A stretch of DNA of 64,000 nucleotides from Mycobacterium heidelbergense (GCF_010730745.1 NZ_AP022615.1:4030001-4094000), one strand, 5' to 3'. Positions 1 to 11,563 are shown, counted from the stretch's first letter. Numbers and translations are program-made. Notes: a model not told the origin generated them from the letters alone.

Positions 1-1283
1 TCGGCCGCCAGCTCGTCGTGCAGCGCTTCGCGCTCGTGCTCGGCGGCGGCGGCCAGCTTTTTCTTGTGCAGGATGCCGACGGCGGCTTTGGCGCCCATGA
101 CGGCGACCTCGGCGTCCGGCCACGCGAACACCTTGGTCGCGTTCAGCGAGCGGGAGTTCATCGCGATGTAGGCCCCGCCGTAGGTCTTTCGGGTGACCAG
201 CGTGACGCGCGGAACGGTGCACTCACCGAACGCGTGCAGCAGCTTGGCGCCGCGGCGCACCACGCCGCCCCACTCCTGGTCGACACCCGGGAGATAGCCG
301 GGAACGTCGACGACCACAATCAGCGGAATCCCGAACGCGTCGCACAGGCGCACGAAACGGGCCGCCTTCTCGGCGCTTTCGGAGTTCAGGCAGCCGCCCA
401 GGCGCAGCGGGTTGTTGGCCAGCACGCCGACCGTGCGGCCCGACAGCCGGCCCAGCCCGACCACCATCGACGGCGCCCAATTGGCCTGGAACTCGTCAAA
501 GGACGGCGTGCCGTCACCATTCGAGTCGAGGATCGCGGTCACGATCGGGTGCACGTCGTAGGCCCGCCGCGCCGATTCGGGCAGCAGCGCGTGGATGTCG
601 GTGTCACCGGCCTCGGCCTTGCTGCGGTCGAAATGGCCCTGCTGGCAGAACAATCCGACCAGCCGGCGGCCGCGCTCGTAGGCGTCGAACTCGTCGTCGG
701 CGACGATGTGGCACACCCCGGACTTCTTGTGGTGGGTTTCCGGCCCGCCGAGCGAGGCCATGTCGACGTCCTCGCCGGTGACGCTGCGCACCACGTCGGG
801 ACCGGTGACGAACACCCGGCTTTCCGGCGCCATCACGATGACGTCGGTCAGCGCGGGCCCGTAGGCGGCGCCGCCGGCGGCGAAGCCGACGACCACCGAG
901 ACCTGCGGAATGTAGCCGGACGCGCGGATCATGGCCTCGAACACCGTCCCGACCGCGTGCAGGGCCTTCACGCCTTCGGCCAACCGGGCCCCGCCCGAAT
1001 GCCAGATGCCCACGATCGGGCTCTGCTCCTCGATGGCGGTGTCGTAGGCGTTGACGATGTGCGCGCAGCCCTCGGTGCCCATGGCGCCGCCCATCACGGT
1101 CCCGTCCGTGCAGAAGGCGATGGTGCGCATGCCGTTCACCGTCCCGGCGGCGGACAGCACGCCCGAGCGGTCACGCTCGTGCAGGAGCTCCACGCTGCCG
1201 TCGTCGAAGAAATTGCTCAGACGCAACAACGGGTCGCGTGGGTCGAGCGATTCGCCGACCGACTCGGGGGCCATGATCGTCAT
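1..1283 (-). CDS. accD6: Acetyl/propionyl-CoA carboxylase beta subunit AccD6 (C-terminus off the window)
   Basis: Carboxyltransferase subunit that makes malonyl-CoA, the extender unit for FAS-II. The frame starts at an ATG (1283) reading MTIMAPESVGESLDPRDPLLR and stays open to base 1, about 427 residues; the family is about 470 residues long, so roughly 45 C-terminal residues are missing. Biotin-carboxyl-carrier and acyl-CoA binding motifs of the crotonase-like fold are visible (HSGGARLAEG, GFAAGGAAYGPALTD, the GGCLNSESAEKAARF and TRKTYGGAYIAM segments). It follows kasB by 44 bases and is last in the fabD-acpM-kasA-kasB-accD6 operon, matching M. tuberculosis Rv2247. Identity is firm; only the 3' end is unseen. 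Confidence 0.95.
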   Translation of the reverse strand, partial: MTIMAPESVGESLDPRDPLLRLSNFFDDGSVELLHERDRSGVLSAAGTVNGMRTIAFCTDGTVMGGAMGTEGCAHIVNAYDTAIEEQSPIVGIWHSGGARLAEGVKALHAVGTVFEAMIRASGYIPQVSVVVGFAAGGAAYGPALTDVIVMAPESRVFVTGPDVVRSVTGEDVDMASLGGPETHHKKSGVCHIVADDEFDAYERGRRLVGLFCQQGHFDRSKAEAGDTDIHALLPESARRAYDVHPIVTAILDSNGDGTPSFDEFQANWAPSMVVGLGRLSGRTVGVLANNPLRLGGCLNSESAEKAARFVRLCDAFGIPLIVVVDVPGYLPGVDQEWGGVVRRGAKLLHAFGECTVPRVTLVTRKTYGGAYIAMNSRSLNATKVFAWPDAEVAVMGAKAAVGILHKKKLAAAAEHEREALHDELAA

Positions 1284-1327
1284 CGCGGGTCTCCTGTTCC
1301 GAGTGTGCTCGGGGTACAAAACGGGGT

Positions 1328-2581
1328 TCAGTACCGTCCGAAGGCGATTGCGACGTTGTGCCCGCCGAATCCGAACGAGTTGTTGATCGCGTACTGGTAG
1401 TTGCCCGGGCGCGGCTTGCCGGCCACCACGTCCAAATCGATCTCTGGATCGAGGTTCTCCAGATTCAGTGTCGGCGGAACCACCTGATCGCGCAACGCGA
1501 GCACGGTCAGGATCGACTCCACCGCGCCGACCGCGCCCACCGAGTGGCCGAGCGCGGCCTTGGGCGCGTAGACCGCCGCCTTCCTGCTGCCCAGCGCGTT
1601 GTTGATCGCCTTGCCCTCGGCCAGGTCGCCCACCGAGGTGCCGGTGGCGTGGGCGTTGATGTGGTCGATGTCGTCCGGGGTCAGGCCCGCAAGCTGGATC
1701 GCGCGGCTCATCGCGTGCCCGGCGCGTTCCCCGTTGGGATCCGGCGCCACCATGTGGTACCCGTCCGAGGTGATGCTGGCGCCCATCAGCCGGGCCAGGA
1801 TGTTGGCGCCGCGGGCCTTGGCGTGCTCCTCGGTCTCGATCACCATCAGCGCGCCGGCCTCGCCGAACACGAAGCCGGTCCGGTCCCGGTCGAACGGGCG
1901 GCACGCGCCCGCCGGGTCGTCGTTCTTGGTGGACATGACGATTCGCATCTGGGCGAACGCGGCGATCGGGACGGCCTCGATCTTGGTCTCGACGCCGCCG
2001 CAGATGGCGATGTCGGCCTCACCGAACACAATGTTGCGCCACGCCTGGGCGATGCCCTCGGAACCGGACGCGCACGCCGACACCGGCGTGATCACGCCGG
2101 CCTTGGCGTGCCGCTCCAGGCCCACCGCCGCGGCGGCGCCGTTGGGCATGTACTTCTGCACGCCCAGCGGAGAAACGGCCTTGATACCCCGGGCGCGCAT
2201 GTCGTCGTAGCTGAACACCATCTCTTCCGACGAACCCATCCCGGTGCCGATGGACACCATCAGCCGGTTGGTGTCGACCTCGGGCGAGCCGGCGTTCTCC
2301 CACACCCGGCGGCTCAAAACGGTGGACATCCTTTGCAGGTAACCCATCCGGCGCAGCTCGACGCGCGTCAGCTGGCTGTCAAACTCCTCCAGCAGGTGTC
2401 CACCGATGCGGACCGGGAGATCGAACTCCTCGACGAACGGGTCGTCGAGGACACGGATGCCACTTTGGCTGTCCAGCAACAACTTCCAAGTGTTCTCGGC
2501 GTCTGTTGCCAGTGCGGTCGTCATGGCAACGCCGGTAACGACTACATTCGGGAGCGCTTTCCCGGTAACCAGCTCTGTCAT
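1328..2581 (-). CDS. kasB: 3-oxoacyl-[ACP] synthase KasB
   Basis: Beta-ketoacyl-AcpM synthase that carries out the later elongation rounds of meromycolate synthesis. The 417-residue product has the thiolase-fold condensing-enzyme signature: nucleophile Cys in VSACASGSEG, first His in INAHATGTSVGD and second His in KAALGHSVGA. It lies 81 bases after kasA and is clearly its paralogue (shared LEDLDPEIDLD-like and YAINNSFGFGGHN segments). The order kasA then kasB and the length (417) match Rv2246. The start is an ATG at 2581; no strong Shine-Dalgarno is needed to choose it because homology begins at residue 1. Confidence 0.96.
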   Translation of the reverse strand: MTELVTGKALPNVVVTGVAMTTALATDAENTWKLLLDSQSGIRVLDDPFVEEFDLPVRIGGHLLEEFDSQLTRVELRRMGYLQRMSTVLSRRVWENAGSPEVDTNRLMVSIGTGMGSSEEMVFSYDDMRARGIKAVSPLGVQKYMPNGAAAAVGLERHAKAGVITPVSACASGSEGIAQAWRNIVFGEADIAICGGVETKIEAVPIAAFAQMRIVMSTKNDDPAGACRPFDRDRTGFVFGEAGALMVIETEEHAKARGANILARLMGASITSDGYHMVAPDPNGERAGHAMSRAIQLAGLTPDDIDHINAHATGTSVGDLAEGKAINNALGSRKAAVYAPKAALGHSVGAVGAVESILTVLALRDQVVPPTLNLENLDPEIDLDVVAGKPRPGNYQYAINNSFGFGGHNVAIAFGRY

Positions 2582-2662
2582 GGGTCTTGCGAGGGTTCCT
2601 TCCGTGTTGTCCGGCTCCTCCTCGGGCCGTTTGCGGCCCGCGTCGTCACCGGACGCCGTGCT

Positions 2663-3913
2663 TTAGTAACGCCCGAAGGCGAGCGCCACATTGTGGCCGC
2701 CGAACCCGAAGGAGTTGTTGATCGCGTAACGGAAATCGCCGTAGCGGGGTTCGCCCGCGACAATATCGAGGTCGATCTCGGGATCCGGTGTCTCGTAGTT
2801 CAAGGTGGGGGGTATGACGCCGTCCCGAAGCGTCAATACCGTCAAAATGGATTCCAGCGCGCCGACCGCACCGATCGAATGGCCCAGCGCCGACTTCGGC
2901 GCATACACCGCGGCCCGCTCGCAGCCGGCCACCCGGATGGCGTTGGCCTCCGCGGCGTCGCCGATCGGCGTCGCCGTCCCGTGGGCGTTGATGTGGTCGA
3001 CATCCTTGGCGGACAGGCCCGCCAACTCCAGCGACCGCGTCATTGCCCGGCCGGCGCGCACGCCGTCCGCCGCCGGCGCCACCATGTGGAAGGCGTCCGA
3101 GGTGATGCCGGCACCCAGCAGCCGGGCCAGCGGCTTGGCGCCGCGGGCCTTGGCGTGCTCCTCGGTCTCGATGAGCATGAGCGCCCCGGCCTCGCCGAAC
3201 ACGAACCCGTCGCGGTCCTTGTCGAACGGCCGCGACGCACGCTCGGGTTCGTCGTTGCGGGTCGACATGGCCCGCATCATCGAGAACGCCGCGATGGGCA
3301 GCGCCTCGATGCCGCCCTCGACGCCACCGCACACGGCGACGTCGGCGTCGCCCATGACGATCTGGCGCCATGCGTGGGCGATCGCCTCCGAACCCGACGA
3401 GCAGGCCGACACCGGGGTCATCACCCCGGCGCGGGCCCCCAGCTGCAGGCCCACCACCGCCGCGGCCCCGTTCGGCATGATCATCTGAACGGCGAGCGGG
3501 GACACCTTGCGGGGGCCGCCCTCGTTCATCAGGTCGTAGCTCTCGATGACCCGCTCGGCGCCACCCAGGCCGGTGCCGACCACGACCGTGAACCGGTCGG
3601 GATCGACCTCCGGGCTGCCCGCGGTCTCCCACAGCTGACCGCTCAGCAACTTGCTCATGCGCTGGACGTACGACATGCGCCGCATGTCCAGCCGGCCCAT
3701 GTGGTTGTCGACCGGTTCCTTGAGGTGACCGCCGATCTTGACGGGCAGGTCCCACTTGGTGACGAACTCGTCTTCGAGGACGTGGATGCCGCTCTCGCCG
3801 GCCAACAAACCCTTCCACGTGCTCTCGATGTCCGGCGCGATCGACGTCGTCGCCGTGACGGCGGTTACCACGACGCTGGGGTAACCGCCATTAGCAGTGG
3901 AAGGTTTGGTCAC
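2663..3913 (-). CDS. kasA: 3-oxoacyl-[ACP] synthase KasA
   Basis: Essential condensing enzyme of FAS-II that elongates AcpM-bound acyl chains with malonyl-AcpM; in M. tuberculosis it is the target of thiolactomycin. The 416-residue product carries the Cys-His-His triad: Cys in VSACSSGSEA (about residue 171), His in DHINAHGTATPIGD and His in KSALGHSIGA. The start is a GTG at 3913 whose GTGA overlaps the acpM stop codon, implying translational coupling. Length equals that of Rv2245. Confidence 0.97.
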   Translation of the reverse strand: MTKPSTANGGYPSVVVTAVTATTSIAPDIESTWKGLLAGESGIHVLEDEFVTKWDLPVKIGGHLKEPVDNHMGRLDMRRMSYVQRMSKLLSGQLWETAGSPEVDPDRFTVVVGTGLGGAERVIESYDLMNEGGPRKVSPLAVQMIMPNGAAAVVGLQLGARAGVMTPVSACSSGSEAIAHAWRQIVMGDADVAVCGGVEGGIEALPIAAFSMMRAMSTRNDEPERASRPFDKDRDGFVFGEAGALMLIETEEHAKARGAKPLARLLGAGITSDAFHMVAPAADGVRAGRAMTRSLELAGLSAKDVDHINAHGTATPIGDAAEANAIRVAGCERAAVYAPKSALGHSIGAVGALESILTVLTLRDGVIPPTLNYETPDPEIDLDIVAGEPRYGDFRYAINNSFGFGGHNVALAFGRY

Positions 3914-4257
3914 TTGCTTTCCGCTTCCAGCCTTGCCTGGACGTTGGCCACGGCCTCGGGGTTCTCCGTCTCGAGCTTGGCGCGCAGCGCCTCGGCGGCC
4001 TCGGGGTTTTCTTCCTCGAGCTTCTGGATGTAGGCGACGACGTCACCGACGGTGCGCAGGCCGGCGAGGTCCTCGTCGGGAATCTTGACGCCGTACTTGT
4101 CCTCGGTCTGCACCGCGATCTCGACCATCGACAGCGAGTCGATGTCCAGGTCGTCGACGAACGACTTCTCCGGGGTGACCTCGGACGGCTCGATGCCGGT
4201 GACCTCTTCGATGATCTCGGCGATACCGGCGATGATTTCTTCCTGAGTGACGGCCAC
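3910..4257 (-). CDS. acpM: Meromycolate extension acyl carrier protein AcpM
   Basis: Acyl carrier protein of FAS-II. Starting at GTG 4257 gives 115 residues beginning VAVTQEEIIAGIAEI, the usual AcpM length; a purine-rich GAAGGG lies upstream and the longer ATG start at 4296 would add 13 residues not seen in the family. The phosphopantetheine Ser sits in DDLDIDSLSMVEIA. The C-terminal tail beyond the ACP fold (about residues 80-115, rich in Glu/Ala and ending in RLEAESK) is the extension that distinguishes AcpM from ordinary ACPs. It overlaps the kasA start by 4 bases. Confidence 0.96.
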   Translation of the reverse strand: MAVTQEEIIAGIAEIIEEVTGIEPSEVTPEKSFVDDLDIDSLSMVEIAVQTEDKYGVKIPDEDLAGLRTVGDVVAYIQKLEEENPEAAEALRAKLETENPEAVANVQARLEAESK

Positions 4258-4337
4258 AGCCTTTTCCCTTCGTAATGTGTTGTGTGCAAATCGCATTGAC
4301 GTTTGCAGTTGTAATTGTTCTGGCAGCAGCCGACGGT

Positions 4338-5255
4338 TTAGAGGTTCGCCAACTCGTCCAGATCTGCGGGTGACTTGACGGCGCGGGCCGTCACCCCCCG
4401 AAGTTCGCGCTTGGCGATGCCGGTGAGCGTGCCCGCGGGGGGAAACTCCACGATCGCCGTGACAGTGTTCTCGGTGCCTTCACGCAGATACTCGGTGCAC
4501 AGGTCCCAGCGCACCGGCTGGGTGAGCTGGGCGACGAGTGTGTCCATCGCGGCGGCGGCGGAGGCGACGGGTTTTCCGTCGCGGTTGGACAGCAGCGTGG
4601 CGGTGGGCTCGGCGGTCATGACGGCGGCCGCCGCGGCGGCGTAGCCGTCCAGGGCCGGGGCCATGTACTTGGTGTGGAACGCCCCGGCCACTCCGAGGGC
4701 GCGCACCCGGGCCCTGGCCGGCGGGTCCTCGGCGAGCTTCTCCAACGCGGCGAGCGGGCCCGCCGCGACGATCTGGCCGGCACCGTTGCGGTTGGCGGGG
4801 ACCAGCTCGAGCTGCTCGAGGCGGCTCAGCACCTCGGCCTCGTCGCCGCCGAGCACCGCGGACATGCCGGTCGGCTCGACGGCACACGCCTTGGCCATTT
4901 CGGCGCCGCGGGTGGCGGCCAGCGCGACGGCGTCGTCGGCGGCCATCACCCCCGCGATCGCATAGGCGGCGATCTCCCCGACCGAGTGACCCGCCACAAT
5001 AACCTCTGCGTCGCCGAGCAGGCTGCGCTTGCTCAGCTCCTGGTGGGCCAGCAGCGTGCTGGCGACGACCAGGGGCTGCGTGACCGCGGTGTCGGTGATC
5101 TCCTCGCTCGACGCCGTGGTCCCCAGCTGCACCAGATCCAGGCCGCAGGCCTTCGACCACAGGGCCAGCTGGTCCGCGGCGCCGGGCAGCTCCAGCCACG
5201 ACGACAGCATGCCCTCGGTCTGCGAACCCTGTCCGGGCGCAAGCAAAGCGATCAC
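4338..5255 (-). CDS. fabD: Malonyl-CoA:AcpM acyltransferase FabD
   Basis: Loads malonate from malonyl-CoA onto AcpM. The 305-residue protein starts at GTG 5255 with IALLAPGQGSQTEGM, the typical FabD N-terminus; the catalytic Ser is in AGHSVGEIAAYA and the catalytic His in GVAGAFHTKYMAPA. It is the first gene of the fabD-acpM-kasA-kasB-accD6 operon, so the promoter must lie in the 140-base gap to mabR, where an inverted repeat is present. Matches Rv2243. Confidence 0.96.
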   Translation of the reverse strand: MIALLAPGQGSQTEGMLSSWLELPGAADQLALWSKACGLDLVQLGTTASSEEITDTAVTQPLVVASTLLAHQELSKRSLLGDAEVIVAGHSVGEIAAYAIAGVMAADDAVALAATRGAEMAKACAVEPTGMSAVLGGDEAEVLSRLEQLELVPANRNGAGQIVAAGPLAALEKLAEDPPARARVRALGVAGAFHTKYMAPALDGYAAAAAAVMTAEPTATLLSNRDGKPVASAAAAMDTLVAQLTQPVRWDLCTEYLREGTENTVTAIVEFPPAGTLTGIAKRELRGVTARAVKSPADLDELANL

Positions 5256-5321
5256 GTGTCTAAGAGAACACTGTGGAAACGGTTTTGGCGGGTGTAACAG
5301 ATTATGAACCTCGTCTTAGGT

Positions 5322-5342
5322 TTTTGTATACACCTTACAAAA
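5322..5342. promoter_or_regulatory. Inverted repeat in the fabD promoter, candidate MabR operator
   Basis: TTTTGT at 5322-5327 and ACAAAA at 5337-5342 form a perfect 6-base inverted repeat with a 9-base AT-rich spacer, 67 bases upstream of the fabD start. MabR, encoded immediately upstream here, is known to control this operon in mycobacteria, so this is its most likely operator; that assignment is inference. Confidence 0.6.
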
Positions 5343-5395
5343 CGGCTCGGTAAGCTACGTTTTTGATATCGTGCCGCAATCTGTTGCCTGGATCA

Positions 5396-6718
5396 CTATC
5401 CCTCGGGCGGGCCCGCAATACCGCTTCTGACCGGCGGGGGAGCCGGCGCAACAGCGTTGTTGGCAACGCTGGACGGCTGCGCGGGGTAGTTGAGCTGCCC
5501 GACGGTCGACGCCACACGCAGCACGTATGCATCGCGCGGCTGGGTGGGATCGCGCCCGGTGAAGTCGGTGATGCGCTTGAGCCGGTACCGCACCGTGTTT
5601 GGATGAACGAACAACTTTCGGGCGCAGGCCTCGATGGCGCCGCCGCAATCCAGGTACGCGTCGAGCGTCTCGATCAGTGTCGGCCCGGCGTCGGCCAGCG
5701 GCCCCATCACGTCGGTGTGCAGCGCCACGATCGCCGACGCGTCGCCCATCAGGGCGCGCTCCGGCAACAGCTCCCGGGCCAGCACGGGCCGCGGCGCACC
5801 GCCCCAGCCGGCGACCGCGTTCATCCCCGATATCGCCTCGCTGGCGCTGTGATAGGCCGCGGTCAGCATCGGCGCGGTGGGCCCGATGACCACCGGGCCG
5901 TCGGAGAACGCGGTCAACAGGTCGCCCAGGAACTTGTCGGTCGGCGACAACTGCCCCGACACGATCGCCACCAGCCAGGTGCCGTGCACGTCGGTGAGGG
6001 CCGCGCGCCCGTGATGAGCGGCGGTGTCGCGGACGATTTGGCTGGCTCGTTCGCTGGCGCCCTCGCCGTTGGTGTTGTCGCGGCCGGGGGCGGGCGTGCC
6101 GACCACCACGGTCGCCGGCGCGGTGGTGTCCCAGTTCAGCGCGGCCGCGCGGGACAACAGCTCGGGGCCGGTGTCGCCGCGCACCACCGCGTCGACGACG
6201 CTGGCCTCCATCCGGCTGTCCCAGGTGCCGCGGGCCTCGGCCGCGTCGGCGTAGGCGGAGGCGAAGCTGAACGCGAGGTCGCGGCTGTACTTCAGGATGC
6301 CGACCGTCAGCGCGGTCAACTGCTCCTCGGAGCGGGCCAGCAGCGGCACCACCTCCTCGAAGAACTCCATGGTGACCCGCACCATGTCCACGCTGTGGCG
6401 CAGCGCGATCCGCCGGGTCAGGTCCTGGGGCACCAGCTCGAACGCGCGCGCCGTGTAGTTGACGTTGTTGTGCGGGTCGTGCATCCACTCGACGAAGTTC
6501 ACCACCGCCGTCTGCACCACTAGGGCCACGCTGGCGCGCTGGGAGGCCTCCAGGTCGGCGAAGAACGGCAACCGCTCCTGCATGGCCGAGACGGCCTCGG
6601 TGGACAGTCGCCCCGAGTATTGCTTCAGCCGGCGCAGCAGCGACTCCGGCACCGAGTCCAGCAGCTCGAGGGGCGACCTCGGCTTGGCGAACGGCCCGGC
6701 GAACGGATTGTCATTCAC
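5396..6718 (-). CDS. mabR: PucR/CdaR-family transcriptional regulator MabR
   Basis: Regulator of the FAS-II operon (Rv2242; MabR in the literature). The 440-residue protein has a helical N-terminal region (residues 1-190) and ends with a PucR-type helix-turn-helix: the segment CGGAIEACARKLFVHPNTVRYRLKRI can be read as two parts, CGGAIEACARKLF and VHPNTVRYRLKRI, near residues 355-385. No enzyme motifs or membrane segments are seen. It is co-directional with fabD, 140 bases upstream, and probably independently transcribed because an operator-like repeat lies in between. The M. tuberculosis product is somewhat shorter, mostly at the low-complexity C-terminus (PAPPPVRSGIAGPPEG here). Confidence 0.93.
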   Translation of the reverse strand: MNDNPFAGPFAKPRSPLELLDSVPESLLRRLKQYSGRLSTEAVSAMQERLPFFADLEASQRASVALVVQTAVVNFVEWMHDPHNNVNYTARAFELVPQDLTRRIALRHSVDMVRVTMEFFEEVVPLLARSEEQLTALTVGILKYSRDLAFSFASAYADAAEARGTWDSRMEASVVDAVVRGDTGPELLSRAAALNWDTTAPATVVVGTPAPGRDNTNGEGASERASQIVRDTAAHHGRAALTDVHGTWLVAIVSGQLSPTDKFLGDLLTAFSDGPVVIGPTAPMLTAAYHSASEAISGMNAVAGWGGAPRPVLARELLPERALMGDASAIVALHTDVMGPLADAGPTLIETLDAYLDCGGAIEACARKLFVHPNTVRYRLKRITDFTGRDPTQPRDAYVLRVASTVGQLNYPAQPSSVANNAVAPAPPPVRSGIAGPPEG

Positions 6719-6827
6719 CCCTAAAACCTACGCTAGATTTCTGGGACTTTCCGCCAAAAGCGGGGCCGCGTCGTAGCGGCTCGCCCCGGGGCGGAGGCCG
6801 GCGCGTCACGGGGCGGAGGCCGGGCGC

Positions 6828-6977
6828 GTCACGCTGGCGTGACGCTCGGCGGCCGAGGGCGGCCATCGAGCGGCTCGTCACGCTGGCGTGACGCTCGGCG
6901 GCGAGCGCCACGCTGGCGTGACGGTCGGCGGGCGAGGGCGCGGCCGGCGGGCGAGGGGGCCCCTCGGCGGGCGAGGG
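6828..6977. repeat. Cluster of 16-base palindromes and a GC-rich short tandem repeat
   Basis: The palindrome GTCACGCTGGCGTGAC occurs at 6828-6843 and 6877-6892 and with one change (GCCACGCTGGCGTGAC) at 6907-6922, each followed by CTCGGCG or GTCGGCG. Directly after it, CGGCGGGCGAGGG recurs at 6926, 6945 and 6965 (19-20 base spacing). The cluster fills the 274-base gap between the mabR start and the aceE stop. The same palindrome returns at 62643-62688, also just downstream of a minus-strand stop-to-start gap. Confidence 0.85.
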
Positions 6978-6992
6978 CGGGCCCTCGGCGGG

Positions 6993-9785
<2,793 letters not shown>

Positions 9786-9936
9786 CTCACTGCTCCTGTA
9801 GGTGGCGGTTTCTCCGCTTGCGCGTCGTCCCCCTATCGTGCCGCACCGAGGTTTCGGGCGGGTAGCCGCCGCCCGCCGAGACCAACCCGGCGTGTAATGG
9901 GTGGGGCCAAATCGGCACCCGGTAACGTCAGCAGCC

Positions 9937-10539
9937 GTGCTCATCGGATGGCGTGCCGCCCCTCGCGCGCAGGTGGGGGACCTCCCCAGGCGAGGCGCGC
10001 TGGCGCTCGGCTGTGTCGCGGCGGTGCTGATGGGCTTGATCAACGTGGTGGCGGGATGTACCACCGTCACCAACGGCACGGCCACGCCCGATGCGAACGT
10101 CGCCCCGGCCTACCGGCAGTCGGTGTCCGCGTCGGTGTCGGCCTCGTCGGCGACGTCGCGCATCCGGGAGTCCCAGCGGCAACAATCGCTCACGACCAGG
10201 GCGGTGCGCACCTCGTGTGACTCGCTGGCCACCAGCGCCAAGGACGCGATCGACAAGGTGAATACCTATGTCGCGGCGTTCAATGGGGGCCGCAGCACCG
10301 GCCCCGCCGAAGGACCGGCGATCGGCGCGCTGAACGACAGCGCCACCACGCTCTCCTCCAGCTTCAGCGATGCGCTGTCGCAGCAGCTGCGGGACGCGTT
10401 CAACGCCTATATCGACGCGGCGCGGGGAGTGGCCAACGCCATCGGCACGCACGCGCCGATACCCGAGTTCAACAGGCGGGTCGACCAGCTCAACGACACC
10501 AAGACGAAGGCGCTGAAACTCTGCCTGGCGTCCTTCTGA
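9937..10539 (+). CDS. Putative lipoprotein of unknown function (Rv2240c-like)
   Basis: About 200 residues. After a positively charged N-terminus there is a hydrophobic stretch ending in the lipobox VAGC (LINVVAGC), so I expect Sec export and lipid anchoring; this is a sequence reading, not a known assignment. The mature part is Ser/Thr/Ala-rich and mostly helical, with no enzyme motif (CTTVTNGTATPDANVAP then helices). Two GTG starts are possible, 9901 and 9937; the second gives a more compact signal peptide, and neither has a good ribosome binding site. It lies between aceE (divergent) and the DUF3052 gene, as Rv2240c does. Confidence 0.75.
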   Translation: MLIGWRAAPRAQVGDLPRRGALALGCVAAVLMGLINVVAGCTTVTNGTATPDANVAPAYRQSVSASVSASSATSRIRESQRQQSLTTRAVRTSCDSLATSAKDAIDKVNTYVAAFNGGRSTGPAEGPAIGALNDSATTLSSSFSDALSQQLRDAFNAYIDAARGVANAIGTHAPIPEFNRRVDQLNDTKTKALKLCLASF

Positions 10540-10633
10540 GGCGGCTCACGAGGCAGGGGTATGGACCGCGTTCTGGCCTGTGTGATGATAATTCCCATCG
10601 CACGGCGCGCGGATGGTTTAAGGAGGCTTCACG

Positions 10634-11056
10634 GTGGTCGCGGCGGATCACGCCCCGAGCTACGCTCAGAAATTGGGCATCCAACGAGACCAGGTCGTCC
10701 AGGAATGGGGCTGGGACGAAGACACCGACGACGACATTCGTGCCGCGGTCGAGGAGGCGTGCGGCAGTGAGTTGCTCGACGAGGACAGCGACGAGGTCAT
10801 CGACGTCGTGCTGCTGTGGTGGCGCGAGGACGACGGCGACCTGGTGGACACCCTGATGGACGCCATCAGCCCGCTGGCCGAGGACGGCGTGATCTGGGTG
10901 CTGACGCCCAAGACCGGCAAGCCCGGTCACGTGCCGCCCGCCGAGATCGCCGAGGCCGCCCCCACCGCCGGGCTGATGCCGACCTCGTCGGTCAACCTGG
11001 GCGATTGGAGCGCCAGCCGACTGGTGCAGCCGAAGTCCCGGGCCGGGAAGCGTTGA
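10634..11056 (+). CDS. DUF3052 family protein (Rv2239c-like)
   Basis: A 140-residue acidic cytosolic protein with no export signal. GTG 10634 is preceded by a perfect AGGAGG at 10621-10626. The N-terminal half (KLGIQRDQVVQEWGWDEDTD) and the central LLWWREDDGDLVDTLMDA segment are characteristic of the actinobacterial DUF3052 family; the C-terminal VNLGDWSASRLVQPKSRAGKR ending is also typical. Function is unknown. Its stop overlaps the ahpE start (TGATG), so the two are translationally coupled, which hints at a link with peroxide metabolism or merely at an operon. Confidence 0.88.
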   Translation: MVAADHAPSYAQKLGIQRDQVVQEWGWDEDTDDDIRAAVEEACGSELLDEDSDEVIDVVLLWWREDDGDLVDTLMDAISPLAEDGVIWVLTPKTGKPGHVPPAEIAEAAPTAGLMPTSSVNLGDWSASRLVQPKSRAGKR

Positions 11057-11517
11057 TGCTGCCCGTCGGCACCACCGCCCCCGACTTCACATTGCGCGAC
11101 CAAAACCAGCAGCCCGTCACCCTGAGCTCCTACCGCGGTGCCCGCAACGTCCTGGTGGTGTTCTTCCCGCTGGCGTTCACCGGGATCTGCCAGGGGGAGC
11201 TGGACCAGCTGCGTGATCACCTGCCGGACTTCGAAAACGACGACAGCGTGGCGCTGGCGATCTCGGTGGGCCCACCGCCCACGCACAAGATCTGGGCTCT
11301 CGAGAGCGGGTTCACGTTTCCGGTGCTGTCGGATTTCTGGCCGCACGGCGAGGTCAGCCAGGCCTACGGCGTGTTCAACGACAACGCCGGCTACTCCAAT
11401 CGCGGCACCTTTGTTATCGACCGGTCGGGGATAATTCGGTACGCCGAGATGAAGCAGCCCGGTGAAGCCCGCGACCAGCGGCTGTGGATTGACGCGCTGG
11501 CGGCTTTACGGGCCTGA
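11056..11517 (+). CDS. ahpE: One-cysteine peroxiredoxin AhpE
   Basis: Peroxiredoxin that reduces hydrogen peroxide, peroxynitrite and lipid hydroperoxides in the cytosol. 153 residues, the same as Rv2238c. The peroxidatic Cys is in FFPLAFTGICQGELDQLRDH (Cys about residue 45), with the supporting Pro and Thr of the P-x-x-x-T/S-x-x-C motif; no second resolving Cys is seen, in line with the 1-Cys AhpE group. The ATG overlaps the upstream stop. The gene ends 46 bases before tRNA-Val. Confidence 0.95.
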   Translation: MLPVGTTAPDFTLRDQNQQPVTLSSYRGARNVLVVFFPLAFTGICQGELDQLRDHLPDFENDDSVALAISVGPPPTHKIWALESGFTFPVLSDFWPHGEVSQAYGVFNDNAGYSNRGTFVIDRSGIIRYAEMKQPGEARDQRLWIDALAALRA

Positions 11518-11563
11518 CGTTTTGGGTGCTTGGCCGCCGGGCGTGTAGCCTGCGGCGGGCGTG

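Noticed and set aside
1358..4033. Long plus-strand reading frame opposite kasB and kasA (and a similar one at 18-1400 opposite accD6)
   Set aside because: Arg/Val/Gln-rich shadow translation of the high-GC coding strand, with no family motif; the minus-strand genes are unambiguous.
9786..10085. N-terminal extension of aceE
   Set aside because: No homology, arginine-rich, overlaps the divergent lipoprotein gene and lacks a ribosome binding site.
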